42,738 bases of DNA, from NCBI GenBank assembly GCA_007117625.1, contig SKGE01000004.1:1-42738 (forward strand). Reading direction: 5' to 3'. The translations under genes and the position numbers were made by a program. How positions within the stretch are numbered: position 1 is the first letter of the stretch; every line of letters starts with the position of its first letter. Source of the stretch: Candidatus Izemoplasma sp. (lineage in GTDB: Bacteria; Bacillota_I; Bacilli_A; Izemoplasmatales; Izemoplasmataceae). Shown here one piece after another: positions 31,814-41,400 of the stretch. The notes under the pieces were generated by a model. That model did no database searches. It was not told the DNA's origin and was given only the letters and a program-made list of their open reading frames with translations.

Positions 31814-32353
31814 TCATATAGACCTTTTAAAGCTTGCAACTTCATCTTGATAGGTTGCAAGAATATCCTTACAATCATCCGTGCCACCGAGTGTTAAGGC
31901 ATTAGTATGTTCAGCACTAAAGAGTGCTTTAAGAATGCTTAGTGTAAGTTTTGCACCTTGAAACATACTTGTATCAGTACTTGCGGCGGTGCTGATTAGA
32001 TAGATATTTTTTAACGTTGTAAAAGGTTTTTGATGCGTAAATTTAGCTTCAAACATCATCTGAAAACGGTTTATGATTCGCATGCATTGATCGCTGAGTG
32101 CACCGAAATAAATCGGTGATACGAGGATTAAGGTGTCAGCATGCTGAATGGCTTTCTTAATAGCATCCATATCATCTTTATGTTTGCAAGCTAATTTATG
32201 ATGACATAGTTTGCAATCGTCGCAAGGATGGATGTTTTGTTCGTAAGCATGAAAAACCTGGATGTTTGATGCGTCAAAGACATGTTTGGCTACTTGCATG
32301 GAATAGCCATCTTTGTTTGGAGAACCATTGATTAAAACTGTTTTAGATTTCAA
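31814..32353 (-). CDS. NAD(P)H-dependent FMN reductase / iron-sulfur flavoprotein-like oxidoreductase
   Basis: A 179-aa flavodoxin-fold protein. The N-terminal phosphate/FMN loop is INGSPNKDGYSMQVAK, then a cysteine cluster C44-x2-C47-x2-C50-x5-C56 (HPCDDCKLCHHKLAC), and the FMN-ring segment LVSPIYFGALSDQCMRIINRF. The cysteine pattern resembles archaeal-type iron-sulfur flavoproteins, which use it for a [4Fe-4S] cluster, but many simple oxidoreductases of this family share part of it. Substrate unknown. The start is a TTG within the end of the upstream maltosyltransferase gene (11-base overlap) with only a weak RBS, suggesting coupled translation. Confidence 0.85.
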   Translation of the reverse strand: MKSKTVLINGSPNKDGYSMQVAKHVFDASNIQVFHAYEQNIHPCDDCKLCHHKLACKHKDDMDAIKKAIQHADTLILVSPIYFGALSDQCMRIINRFQMMFEAKFTHQKPFTTLKNIYLISTAASTDTSMFQGAKLTLSILKALFSAEHTNALTLGGTDDCKDILATYQDEVASFKRSI

Positions 32354-34400
32354 TGATTTTCACTTCACCAGGGCCTAGGTGAATATCCAATACATGATTG
32401 TTTACAAACTGTGTAAAGGCTCTAGGAAACTCGTGGGTTGAAAACAAGAGTTTACCTTCCATAGCGGTATTGTTTGCTTTATGTCTTAACTTTCCAATAT
32501 CTAAATGCCAGCTGTAATCGTGATCTGGATTAAGGTTTGCAAGGACGATTAACATGTTTCCTTTTTGTTTTTTCGAAGTTTTATAGAACCCATAACCGAT
32601 AAACGCTGGATTATCCGTTTCTAAAGCAATGACATGTTTTGGATTGTGCATTTGTGTCAAGTAACGTTTTCGAATTTTACTGACGTGTTCAAGGATATCT
32701 GGAATATTCCAGCGGCGCTCGTGCATATAATGCAGGGCAACTTTATCGAATAAAGCAAGCTTGTTGTAGTAAGGATCATCTTCTGGTAAATGGTAGCGAT
32801 CCGCTTCAGTTGCATCGAGCCCTAGATTCATTGGTTGGACCTCGTAGACTTCTTGACCAGCATTTAAAAACGGTACACCGTTTGGCATGAACATGTTGAG
32901 TACGGTGAGCGTTGTTGCTAAACGTTCTTTTCCAAATCTAGAAGCAATTCTTGGCGTGTCGTGGGTCTCGCTGCAGGCAAAGGTTGGAATTGGAAGTTTA
33001 ATGGATTCTTGATAATATTCTTTCGCATGACCGGTAAACACTCTTGGACTCATCATAAACCCATTTCCAATAATCATATTGTAACCAAATGATTCGGCGA
33101 TATCAGCATACTTTGGATTCAACTCTTCGGCAATAAAAGCGAAGTCTGGATCGATTGCTTTTGCTTTTTTGATAATCATATCCAGCAATGGTTTTGGTAA
33201 GGCGTGTCCCATATCAATGCGCGCACCGTCAATCCCGAAGCGTTTTTGATAGGTAGGGATAATGTTTGCGAGCGTTTCCCAAAGTGGCATGTTTGGCTTA
33301 TCACCAGGATAAAGGTTACTTTTAATGGTATCGTATAAAATATACGGGGCTTGTTTGTCTGGGTTTTTTAAGAAACCTCTGGTTGCTTTGGGGTGGTCAA
33401 GATACAACCGGAAGAATGTCACATCGGTCCAAGGTGGTTGCAAGTCATTGATGTAATCGCTAAAGGCTGGAGCGATGGTTAGGTTATAGTGGTTTTTAAC
33501 CGCTTCTAAGATATTTTTACTACGTTTTACTTTGTTCCATAACGCTAAATCTTTTGTCATCGGGTCTTCGTCAAAAAGACTTAAATGTTTTTGAATCATT
33601 TTGTCTTTAAAAGCGACTTCTAAAGGTTCAAGTTCTGGATAAGTACCATCTTCGATACCTGCAACACGCGGTGTTTCATAAGCTTCGTCTGCTTTCACCC
33701 AGTAAAACCAATCAGGGTGTTTTGCGATCAAATCGTTATCGATTGCATTGGTTCGTGGAATAATATCAATGACGACACGGATATCGAGTAGATGACACGC
33801 TTCAACAAGTGCGGCAAACTCTTCATCAATCGTCATTTTATCTTCTGTGATGGGATCTTTTAAGTTCGGATCAAGTTCGGTAAAATTTGTGACTGCATAA
33901 GGTGATCCAAAATCCCCTTTTTTAATTTTTGTACTGTGTTTTGAAATAGGTAGAAGATAGAGCGTATCGATATCCATTTTTTTGAGTAGAGGTAATAAGG
34001 CGAGCATCTTAATAAATGTTCCGGTTTCTTTTAAGTTATAGAGATTATTTATTTCAAGCTCTCCAGAACGATCATGATCCCAAGCACTAGAGGTGCGGAT
34101 CATGGTTGAATACATAAAACTTTTTTTGACCCAGTCACCACGGTCTCTACGCTTATTGTTTTGGCTAATTGCGATATGGGGGTCAAAGCCTTTACGTGTT
34201 TTTTTAATAAAAACTTCATCCACTAAGTAGCGATAAAAGTCGTATGGATTTACCATCAATTCGCCTGAGCGGGTTTGAATCATTGCATCTTTTGGATAAT
34301 CAAAACAGTTCCACAGATCCGGGACAACGTAGTTGTATGGCGTTTCTGTTTTTAAGGTTTTTAAAGTGTCAGCGAGTTTCGTTAAATTTTTCGCATTCAT
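32343..34400 (-). CDS. GH13 alpha-glucan maltosyltransferase (Thermotoga MTase-type)
   Basis: A 685-aa cytoplasmic GH13 enzyme, no signal peptide. It resembles, as remembered, the Thermotoga maritima maltosyltransferase along its whole length: an N-terminal domain with VKKSFMYSTMIRT, ETGTFIKMLALLPLLKKM, LYLLPISKHSTKIKKGDFGS, HPDWFYWVK, FSDYINDLQPPWTDVTFFRL and the catalytic FGIDGARIDMGHALPK. Expected catalytic residues are D396 (nucleophile), E425 (acid/base, FIAEEL) and D481 in SETHDTPR. That enzyme moves maltosyl units between alpha-1,4-glucans. A plain alpha-amylase annotation is the alternative. It has a good RBS (AAGGAG) and lies divergent to gpmI. Together with glgP it could recycle short maltodextrins, a job usually done by MalQ, which is absent here. 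Confidence 0.8.
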   Translation of the reverse strand: MNAKNLTKLADTLKTLKTETPYNYVVPDLWNCFDYPKDAMIQTRSGELMVNPYDFYRYLVDEVFIKKTRKGFDPHIAISQNNKRRDRGDWVKKSFMYSTMIRTSSAWDHDRSGELEINNLYNLKETGTFIKMLALLPLLKKMDIDTLYLLPISKHSTKIKKGDFGSPYAVTNFTELDPNLKDPITEDKMTIDEEFAALVEACHLLDIRVVIDIIPRTNAIDNDLIAKHPDWFYWVKADEAYETPRVAGIEDGTYPELEPLEVAFKDKMIQKHLSLFDEDPMTKDLALWNKVKRSKNILEAVKNHYNLTIAPAFSDYINDLQPPWTDVTFFRLYLDHPKATRGFLKNPDKQAPYILYDTIKSNLYPGDKPNMPLWETLANIIPTYQKRFGIDGARIDMGHALPKPLLDMIIKKAKAIDPDFAFIAEELNPKYADIAESFGYNMIIGNGFMMSPRVFTGHAKEYYQESIKLPIPTFACSETHDTPRIASRFGKERLATTLTVLNMFMPNGVPFLNAGQEVYEVQPMNLGLDATEADRYHLPEDDPYYNKLALFDKVALHYMHERRWNIPDILEHVSKIRKRYLTQMHNPKHVIALETDNPAFIGYGFYKTSKKQKGNMLIVLANLNPDHDYSWHLDIGKLRHKANNTAMEGKLLFSTHEFPRAFTQFVNNHVLDIHLGPGEVKIIEI

Positions 34401-34423
34401 GCAATCACTCCTTCACATCATTC

Positions 34424-34429
34424 ATTATA
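34424..34429 (-). promoter_or_regulatory. -10 element for the maltosyltransferase gene (minus strand)
   Basis: ATTATA on the plus strand is a consensus TATAAT on the minus strand, about 25 bases upstream of the start codon. No good -35 is visible at 16-18 bp, so this promoter may need an activator. Confidence 0.45.
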
Positions 34430-34466
34430 CAAAAAAAGTGTGTGGTTGTATAGGAAGAAAGCTTTA

Positions 34467-34482
34467 AAGTAAACGCTTTCGA
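34467..34482. promoter_or_regulatory. Cre-like site between divergent maltosyltransferase and gpmI genes
   Basis: AAGTAAACGCTTTCGA matches the cre consensus WTGNAARCGNWWWCAW except at two positions (2 and 15). It is centred about 57 bases from both predicted transcription starts. Weak by sequence alone; the perfect cre at 23641 shows that this organism uses the motif. Confidence 0.35.
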
Positions 34483-34516
34483 TAAAGACTTTTCACTGTT
34501 AAAGCATCCTTAAACT

Positions 34517-34525
34517 TGTTATAAT
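34517..34525 (+). promoter_or_regulatory. Extended -10 promoter of gpmI-eno
   Basis: TGTTATAAT (TGn plus consensus -10 at 34520-34525) lies 35 bases before the gpmI ATG. No convincing -35 is present. Confidence 0.6.
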
Positions 34526-34560
34526 GTTTATGGATTTAGAAAAGCAAATCGAGGTGAACT

Positions 34561-36078
34561 ATGAAAAAACCAGTAGCACTAATCATCATGGATGGACTTG
34601 GACTTGCCGCAGAAAGTGAAGGCAACGCTGTTCATTTAGCAAAAACACCAAATTTAGATCGTTTAATGGAAAAATACCCAACTAAAACGTTAAAAGCATC
34701 GGGTATGGCTGTAGGACTACCCGAAGGACAAATGGGGAATTCTGAAGTTGGCCATATGAACTTAGGTGGGGGACGCATTGTTTATCAATCGTTAACCCGG
34801 ATTCACAAAAGTATTGAAGATGGTGACTTTTATACCAATGAAGCGTATCAAAACGCCTTCAACCATGTAAACAAACACCAATCAGCATTACACATCATGG
34901 GACTTTTAAGTGATGGCGGTGTGCATTCACACATCGATCACTTCAAAGCGATGCTCGATGCGGCTAAAAAAGCGAATGTTGATACAGTTTATGTCCACGC
35001 GTATTTAGATGGGCGTGATGTTCCACCGCAATCAGCACTGACTTATATTCATGAGTTAGAAGCGCACATGAAAGACATTGATAAAGGTATGATCGCAAGT
35101 GTTCATGGACGTTACTATGCGATGGACCGCGATAAAAACTGGACGCGTACACAACTCGCATACGATATTTTAACCGAAGCGAAAGGATTATCCGCAGAAA
35201 CGGCTGAAGCGGGTGTTAAAAAGTCGTATGAAGATGGAGTTGTTGATGAGTTTGTAAAACCGTTTAATGTTGTCAAAGAAGGTATTATTCAAGATAAAGA
35301 TGCGATCATTTTTATGAATTTTAGACCAGACCGAGCGATTCAGCTTAGCAAAGCGTTAACAAATCCTAAAACTACAGAGATTGAAAGTGCGAAGAACTTT
35401 AAAGACTTGCATTTTGTTTCTACGATGCATTATCATGAAGATGTGAAAGGTTCAATTGCATATGGACTTCAAACGCTTGTTAATATGTTTGGTGAGGTTT
35501 TAAGCCAAGCAGGTAAAACACAACTGCGCATTGCAGAAACAGAAAAATACGCTCATGTTACATTCTTCTTTGATGGTGGTGAAGACAAGGAAATCAAAGG
35601 AAGTACTAGACTATTAGTGCCTTCACCAAAAGTTGCAACGTATGATATGAAACCTGAAATGAGCGCGTATGAAGTGACGGATAAAGTTATGAATGAACTT
35701 GAAAAAAATGCACATGATGCAATTGTCCTAAATTATGCAAACTGCGATATGGTAGGACATACCGGAGTTATTAGCGCGGCTGTAAAAGCGGTTGAAGTTA
35801 CCGATGCATGTGTTGGCAAAGTCGTTGATAAAATCATTGCAATGGGTGGTGTGGCAATCATTACTGCAGACCATGGAAATGCTGAAAAGATGCTAGACCC
35901 AGAAGGTGGTATTCATACGGCACACACATCAAGTTTGGTGCCAATCACAATTACGGATGACAGTATTGAGATTAGAGATGAAGGTATTTTAGGTGATATC
36001 GCCCCAACGATGCTTGAGTATCTTGAGTTAAAGCAACCAAAAGAAATGACCGGTTCATCCCTGTTAATCAAGAAATAA
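34561..36078 (+). CDS. gpmI: 2,3-bisphosphoglycerate-independent phosphoglycerate mutase
   Basis: Interconverts 3- and 2-phosphoglycerate with two manganese ions through a phosphoserine. The 505-aa protein is of the alkaline phosphatase superfamily. The metal-binding start is ALIIMDGLGLA, the nucleophile is S61 in MGNSEVGHMNLGGGR, the substrate-binding parts include SDGGVHSHIDH, HAYLDGRDVPP and NFRPDRAIQL, and late metal ligands lie in NYANCDMVGHTG and TADHGNAEKM. GAGGTG precedes the ATG. It is followed by eno 39 bases later, consecutive glycolytic steps in one operon. Confidence 0.98.
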   Translation: MKKPVALIIMDGLGLAAESEGNAVHLAKTPNLDRLMEKYPTKTLKASGMAVGLPEGQMGNSEVGHMNLGGGRIVYQSLTRIHKSIEDGDFYTNEAYQNAFNHVNKHQSALHIMGLLSDGGVHSHIDHFKAMLDAAKKANVDTVYVHAYLDGRDVPPQSALTYIHELEAHMKDIDKGMIASVHGRYYAMDRDKNWTRTQLAYDILTEAKGLSAETAEAGVKKSYEDGVVDEFVKPFNVVKEGIIQDKDAIIFMNFRPDRAIQLSKALTNPKTTEIESAKNFKDLHFVSTMHYHEDVKGSIAYGLQTLVNMFGEVLSQAGKTQLRIAETEKYAHVTFFFDGGEDKEIKGSTRLLVPSPKVATYDMKPEMSAYEVTDKVMNELEKNAHDAIVLNYANCDMVGHTGVISAAVKAVEVTDACVGKVVDKIIAMGGVAIITADHGNAEKMLDPEGGIHTAHTSSLVPITITDDSIEIRDEGILGDIAPTMLEYLELKQPKEMTGSSLLIKK

Positions 36079-36117
36079 AGCACTAAAAATATAAAAAATA
36101 GGTTAGGAGAGATTTAG

Positions 36118-37404
<1,287 letters not shown>

Positions 37405-37406
37405 TG

Positions 37407-37432
37407 AAACCTGCCTTCGGGTAGGTTTTTCT
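37407..37432 (+). terminator. Terminator of gpmI-eno
   Basis: A 9-bp stem (AAACCTGCC with GGTAGGTTT, one G-T pair) has a TTCG tetraloop and a T tract, just after the eno stop. Confidence 0.95.
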
Positions 37433-37461
37433 TTAATTTGTATTTGATTCTTTGATTATTT

Positions 37462-37470
37462 TGCTATAAT
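37462..37470 (+). promoter_or_regulatory. Promoter of the CaCA exchanger-secG pair
   Basis: TGCTATAAT (extended -10, TATAAT at 37465-37470). A poor -35 (ATTTGA) lies 17 bp upstream. The ATG is about 45 bases downstream. Confidence 0.6.
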
Positions 37471-37514
37471 AGATTTAGTGATTTGCATTTTACAAGACGT
37501 GAGGTTCGATTATT

Positions 37515-38531
37515 ATGAGTTTAGGATTGGTAGTAACACTTTACTTAGGATTGGCAATCATCACTGTTTTTGCGACGACTCGAGCGTCGCATTTTGTCAA
37601 CGAACTCGATAAAAAGACGAAAATCAGTGGTGCCTTAATCGGTGGTGTTATGTTAGCAACCGTAACCTCATTGCCAGAGTTTATTACAAGCATTACTTCA
37701 ACGATTGTGCTTGATGAACCAGGCCTAGCATTTGGGAATGTTTTTGGTTCGAACATGTTCAATCTGCTCATTCTTGCGGTTGTCGATTTAATTTTTATCA
37801 AACATTTATTTTTTAATAAAACTAAAACAGGTGTGAAGACAAACAGCTTGATTATTATGATGTATGTGATTTTCTTACTGCCGATGTTACTCTCACGAAT
37901 CAGTAACTTAGGATATGGAACGTTTGATATTCGTATTGGCATCGCTTTTAGTGTTATTTCATTGTTGATTATACTTGTTTACATCTTATCTTTAAAAAGC
38001 ATGAATAATGAGTTGCCTCAAGAAAAACTTGGGACATCAAACTTGTCGATGAAAAAAATCTTAATCAGTTTTGCCGTTTGGGCTTTCGTTGTTGTCATCG
38101 CGAGTTATTATGTAACCGTCATCACCAACGATTTATCGATCAAACTCAACTTAAGTGCAAGTTTTTCAGGAGCGATATTTCTTGGTGTTGCCACGAGTTT
38201 GCCAGAACTGACTGCGGTCATATACTTGTTTAGAGTTAAAAATTACGACGTTGCACTCGGAAACATTCTTGGGTCAAATATCTTTAATATGATGATTATC
38301 AGTGTTGTTGACTTCATTAACGTGCGCAATCACATTTATCAAGGGGTTGCCGATGACCCGGGACTCAGTAAAAATCTTTCTTTGCTCTTGATTTTAGGGC
38401 TTATAAACTCTATAATGTTATTGGTGGCTTTAAAACGCAAGCCGCAAATGCATAAATTACTATATGCTTTACCAAGTATAGCTATTATCATTGCTTATAT
38501 CATTTATATTGCGTTTAGCATTGGAGGTTAG
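37515..38531 (+). CDS. CaCA-family cation exchanger (Na+ or H+/Ca2+ type)
   Basis: A 338-aa membrane antiporter with about ten TM segments and the two inverted alpha-repeats of the family. Alpha-1 is GGVMLATVTSLPEFITSITS followed by AFGNVFGSNMFNL; alpha-2 is LGVATSLPELTAVIYLF followed by ALGNILGSNIFNM. The paired glutamates (PEF, PEL) are the ion-binding residues known from the family. Whether sodium or protons drive it, and whether Ca2+ is the true substrate, cannot be read from the sequence. The stop codon region doubles as the RBS (GGAGG) of secG. Confidence 0.9.
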   Translation: MSLGLVVTLYLGLAIITVFATTRASHFVNELDKKTKISGALIGGVMLATVTSLPEFITSITSTIVLDEPGLAFGNVFGSNMFNLLILAVVDLIFIKHLFFNKTKTGVKTNSLIIMMYVIFLLPMLLSRISNLGYGTFDIRIGIAFSVISLLIILVYILSLKSMNNELPQEKLGTSNLSMKKILISFAVWAFVVVIASYYVTVITNDLSIKLNLSASFSGAIFLGVATSLPELTAVIYLFRVKNYDVALGNILGSNIFNMMIISVVDFINVRNHIYQGVADDPGLSKNLSLLLILGLINSIMLLVALKRKPQMHKLLYALPSIAIIIAYIIYIAFSIGG

Positions 38532-38535
38532 TCAA

Positions 38536-38757
38536 ATGGGAGTTCAACATATACTATTGCTGATTGTTGCAATTATACTTATAACGCTTGTCGTTGCACA
38601 AAGTTCAAAAGATAACATTCAAAGTGCTTTTAGTGGTGAGAAATCAGAACTTTTCTCAAACCAAAAGCAACGCGGATTCGAGCTGTTTTTAACACGGATT
38701 ACCGCTGTTGCTGCTGCACTCTTTATCGCGTTAGCCATTTGGGCTATGGTATCTTAA
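38536..38757 (+). CDS. secG: Preprotein translocase subunit SecG
   Basis: A 73-aa accessory subunit of SecYEG. Two hydrophobic segments (about residues 4-22 and 51-71) flank the polar SecG loop with SSKDNIQSAFSGEKSELF and KQRGFELFL. The frame extends upstream to 38491 inside the exchanger gene, but GGAGG (38523-38527) selects the ATG at 38536, 4 bases after the exchanger stop. The order secG-rnr-smpB-ssrA is the conserved Firmicutes arrangement. Confidence 0.93.
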   Translation: MGVQHILLLIVAIILITLVVAQSSKDNIQSAFSGEKSELFSNQKQRGFELFLTRITAVAAALFIALAIWAMVS

Positions 38758-38782
38758 GAACACTCACAAGTGTTCTTTTTTT
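38756..38782 (+). terminator. Terminator of secG
   Basis: A 9-bp stem (AAGAACACT/AGTGTTCTT) with a 4-base loop and a run of T residues overlaps the secG stop. The rnr gene follows with no obvious own promoter, so read-through may matter. Confidence 0.85.
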
Positions 38783-38803
38783 CACTAAGAAAGTAGGAGA
38801 AAA

Positions 38804-40903
38804 ATGAAAGAAACCATTGAAACGTTCTTGCAAAAAGAACCAAAGAAAAAATATACGGCAGAAGCATTAAGTGATATCTTTAGCGCAAAAGATAGTGAAT
38901 CGTTCAAAGCATTAATCAAAGCCTTAAATACGTTAACGGATGAAGCGAAGATTATCCTTGATGAGAAAAACCGTTACCAGCACATTCAACACACCCCCTA
39001 TTTTACGGGTGTTTTAGACGTGAAAGATAAAGGTTTCGCCTTTTTAAAACTCGACGATAGCGATTTAGACGATGTCTATATCGCACCGAACAAACTCCGC
39101 GATGCGATGCACAAAGATCGCGTTTTAGTCAAGGTAGAATCGAGTAAGCGTGGAATTCGTAAAGAAGGTGATGTCATACGCGTTCTTGATCGTTATCTTA
39201 CGACGTTGATTGGAACAGTTATTAAACGTGGTAACCGCTTCGAAATCATTAGTGATGAGAAAAATATCAAGCAACGTATCTTGGTTCGTAAAAATGGACT
39301 AAACGGTGCCAAAGAACACGATAAAGTGCAAGTTACGATTACGCGCTATGCACACCGTGGCATTATCGAAGTTGAAATCATCCATATTATTGGACACATG
39401 AATCAAGCAGGTGTCGATATCTTAAGTAAAATTCTTAAACATAACGTTGATCCTGCTTTTCCTAAAGCAGTTTTAGATGAAGCCAAACAGTATCAAACCA
39501 TCGATCCAAAAGACTATCAGGGTAGAAAAGATTATCGCGACCGAAAAATCATAACGATCGATGGTGAAACGGCGAAAGATTTTGATGATGCCGTTGAAGT
39601 CTATAAAATCGATGAAGATACCTACTATTTGGGGGTTCACATTGCCGATGTCTCGCATTATGTTAAAGAAGAAAGCCAACTCGACAAAGAAGCTTATAAA
39701 CGTGGGACTAGTATTTATTTGGTTGACCGAGTCATTCCAATGCTACCGGAAAATTTATCGAACAACTTATGTTCTTTAATGCCAAACGTTGATCGTTTGG
39801 CGATTAGCTGTGAAATGCATATCAGCAAAAATGGAACGATTAAAGAACACCACGTGTTTCCGAGTGTGATTCGTTCGCATGCTCGCATGACCTATACCAA
39901 AGTGAATCAGATTTTATCAGGAGATAAAACATTACAAGCAGATTATGAAACATTGATGCCAATGTTTTTTGAAATGGCAGAACTTGCTAAAATCTTACGA
40001 GAAAAACGGACGCAAAAAGGTAGTATCCATTTTGAAACTGAAGAACCAATGATTCACTTAGATAAAGCAGGACGCGCAATTGATGTAAGTTTGCGCGAAC
40101 GCGGTGAAAGTGAAAAAATAATCGAAGAGTTTATGCTGATTGCGAATCAAGTTGTCGCTGAACACGTCAGTTGGTTATCACTACCGTTCATTTACCGAAT
40201 TCATGAGCAACCAAAAGAAGAAAAACTTGAAAAGCTTTTGACCATGGCACAAGCTTTAGGCTTTAAAGTTAAAGGTAAACATGAGATTTCACATCGTGAA
40301 CTTCAAAAACTACTTCAAAAAGTTGAAGATACTGCAAGTGAAAAAGGCATCAATCTAATGATGTTACGTTCGATGCAAAAAGCTGTTTATTCCGAACGCA
40401 ATATTGGTCATTTTGGTCTTGCATTTGAGCACTACACACACTTTACCTCACCAATAAGAAGATATCCTGACTTAATCGTTCATCGTTTGTTAAGAGAATA
40501 TTTCTTTAACCAAAACCAAACGGAAAAAACCTTGAGACACTATGAGAACATCATGCCACTAATCGCCCGTCAAACGAGCGAGAAAGAACGCTCTGCCATC
40601 GATTTAGAACGTGATGTCTTAGATATGAAAAAAGCTGAGTACATGAGCCAGTTTATCGGGGAGAAATTTGAAGGTACGATTTCATCTGTCACCGCATTTG
40701 GTGTCTATGTATCGCTTTCAAACACCATCGAAGGTCTCGTACACATCAGTGAACTCGACGATGACTATTATAACTTTAACGAAGATTTGTTGATCCTTGT
40801 TGGAGAACGCAAAAAACGTGTGTACCGCATTGGAGAAACCGTAACAGTAGAAGTCACCGGAACAAACATCTTTGATGGAGAAATAGATTTTAAAATACGC
40901 TAG
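38804..40903 (+). CDS. rnr: Ribonuclease R
   Basis: A processive 3'-5' exoribonuclease that degrades structured RNA and, with tmRNA-SmpB, non-stop mRNA. The protein is 699 aa. An N-terminal helix-turn-helix-like part (about 1-65) precedes cold-shock domains (GVLDVKDKGFAFLKLD). The RNB catalytic domain holds the metal-binding aspartates in TIDGETAKDFDDAVEV and the block HFTSPIRRYPDLIVHRLLREY. The S1 domain near the end is FEGTISSVTAFGVYVSL with GLVHISELDDDYY. It is shorter than E. coli RNase R because the lysine-rich tail is missing, as is common in Gram-positives. TAGGAG precedes the ATG. Confidence 0.97.
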   Translation: MKETIETFLQKEPKKKYTAEALSDIFSAKDSESFKALIKALNTLTDEAKIILDEKNRYQHIQHTPYFTGVLDVKDKGFAFLKLDDSDLDDVYIAPNKLRDAMHKDRVLVKVESSKRGIRKEGDVIRVLDRYLTTLIGTVIKRGNRFEIISDEKNIKQRILVRKNGLNGAKEHDKVQVTITRYAHRGIIEVEIIHIIGHMNQAGVDILSKILKHNVDPAFPKAVLDEAKQYQTIDPKDYQGRKDYRDRKIITIDGETAKDFDDAVEVYKIDEDTYYLGVHIADVSHYVKEESQLDKEAYKRGTSIYLVDRVIPMLPENLSNNLCSLMPNVDRLAISCEMHISKNGTIKEHHVFPSVIRSHARMTYTKVNQILSGDKTLQADYETLMPMFFEMAELAKILREKRTQKGSIHFETEEPMIHLDKAGRAIDVSLRERGESEKIIEEFMLIANQVVAEHVSWLSLPFIYRIHEQPKEEKLEKLLTMAQALGFKVKGKHEISHRELQKLLQKVEDTASEKGINLMMLRSMQKAVYSERNIGHFGLAFEHYTHFTSPIRRYPDLIVHRLLREYFFNQNQTEKTLRHYENIMPLIARQTSEKERSAIDLERDVLDMKKAEYMSQFIGEKFEGTISSVTAFGVYVSLSNTIEGLVHISELDDDYYNFNEDLLILVGERKKRVYRIGETVTVEVTGTNIFDGEIDFKIR

Positions 40904-40914
40904 GAGGCAATCCC

Positions 40915-41361
40915 GTGAACGTAATCGCACGCAACAAACAAGCATCTCATCTATACTTTCTCGAAGACCGTTTTGAAGCGGGCATTGTTTTGCGTGGCAC
41001 CGAAATCAAAGCGATTCGCGAAGGTAAAGTAAACATTAAAGATGCTCATGTCCGAATCAAAAACAACGAAGCTTTTATCATCAATATGCATATCTCTAAA
41101 TACAAACAAGCCAATCAATTTAACCACGATGAAACACGTTCGCGAAAACTGCTTTTACACAAACGAGAAATTGTCCGATTAGGAAGTAAAATTCAGCGTG
41201 AAAACTACACCTTAGTCCCAACAATGATTTACATTGAAAAAGGCTTATGTAAAATAGAAATCGCGCTTGCCAAAGGAAAAAAGCTTCACGACAAACGCCA
41301 AAGTTTAAAAGAAAAAGATATGCAACGTCGCATGGATAAAGCAATGAAAGATTATCTATAA
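40915..41361 (+). CDS. smpB: SsrA-binding protein SmpB
   Basis: Binds tmRNA and delivers it to stalled ribosomes. The 148-aa protein has the core NKQASHLYFLEDRFEAGIVLRG (positions 7-28, given here in two overlapping family blocks: HLYFLEDRFEAGIVL and GTEIKAIREGKVNIKDAHVRI), HDETRSRKLLLHKREI and GLCKIEIALAKGKKLHDKR, with a basic C-terminal tail (RRMDKAMKDYL). It starts with GTG at 40915, 7 bases after AGGAGG, and lies 11 bases after rnr. The ssrA gene follows immediately. Confidence 0.97.
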   Translation: MNVIARNKQASHLYFLEDRFEAGIVLRGTEIKAIREGKVNIKDAHVRIKNNEAFIINMHISKYKQANQFNHDETRSRKLLLHKREIVRLGSKIQRENYTLVPTMIYIEKGLCKIEIALAKGKKLHDKRQSLKEKDMQRRMDKAMKDYL

Positions 41362-41390
41362 CATAGCTTAAAAATTCAAGCTATGTTATA
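41357..41390 (+). repeat. Inverted repeat overlapping the smpB stop and the ssrA -10
   Basis: Perfect 13-bp arms TATAACATAGCTT (41357-41369) and AAGCTATGTTATA (41378-41390) are separated by 8 bases. The left arm includes the smpB stop codon; the right arm includes most of the ssrA TATAAT. There is no T tract, so it is a poor terminator by itself. Confidence 0.85.
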
Positions 41391-41392
41391 AT
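41384..41392 (+). promoter_or_regulatory. Extended -10 promoter of ssrA
   Basis: TGTTATAAT, with the consensus -10 at 41387-41392, ends 8 bases before the tmRNA 5' end at 41401. The -35 region (TAGCTT) is poor. Confidence 0.7.
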
Positions 41393-41400
41393 ATGAATAT

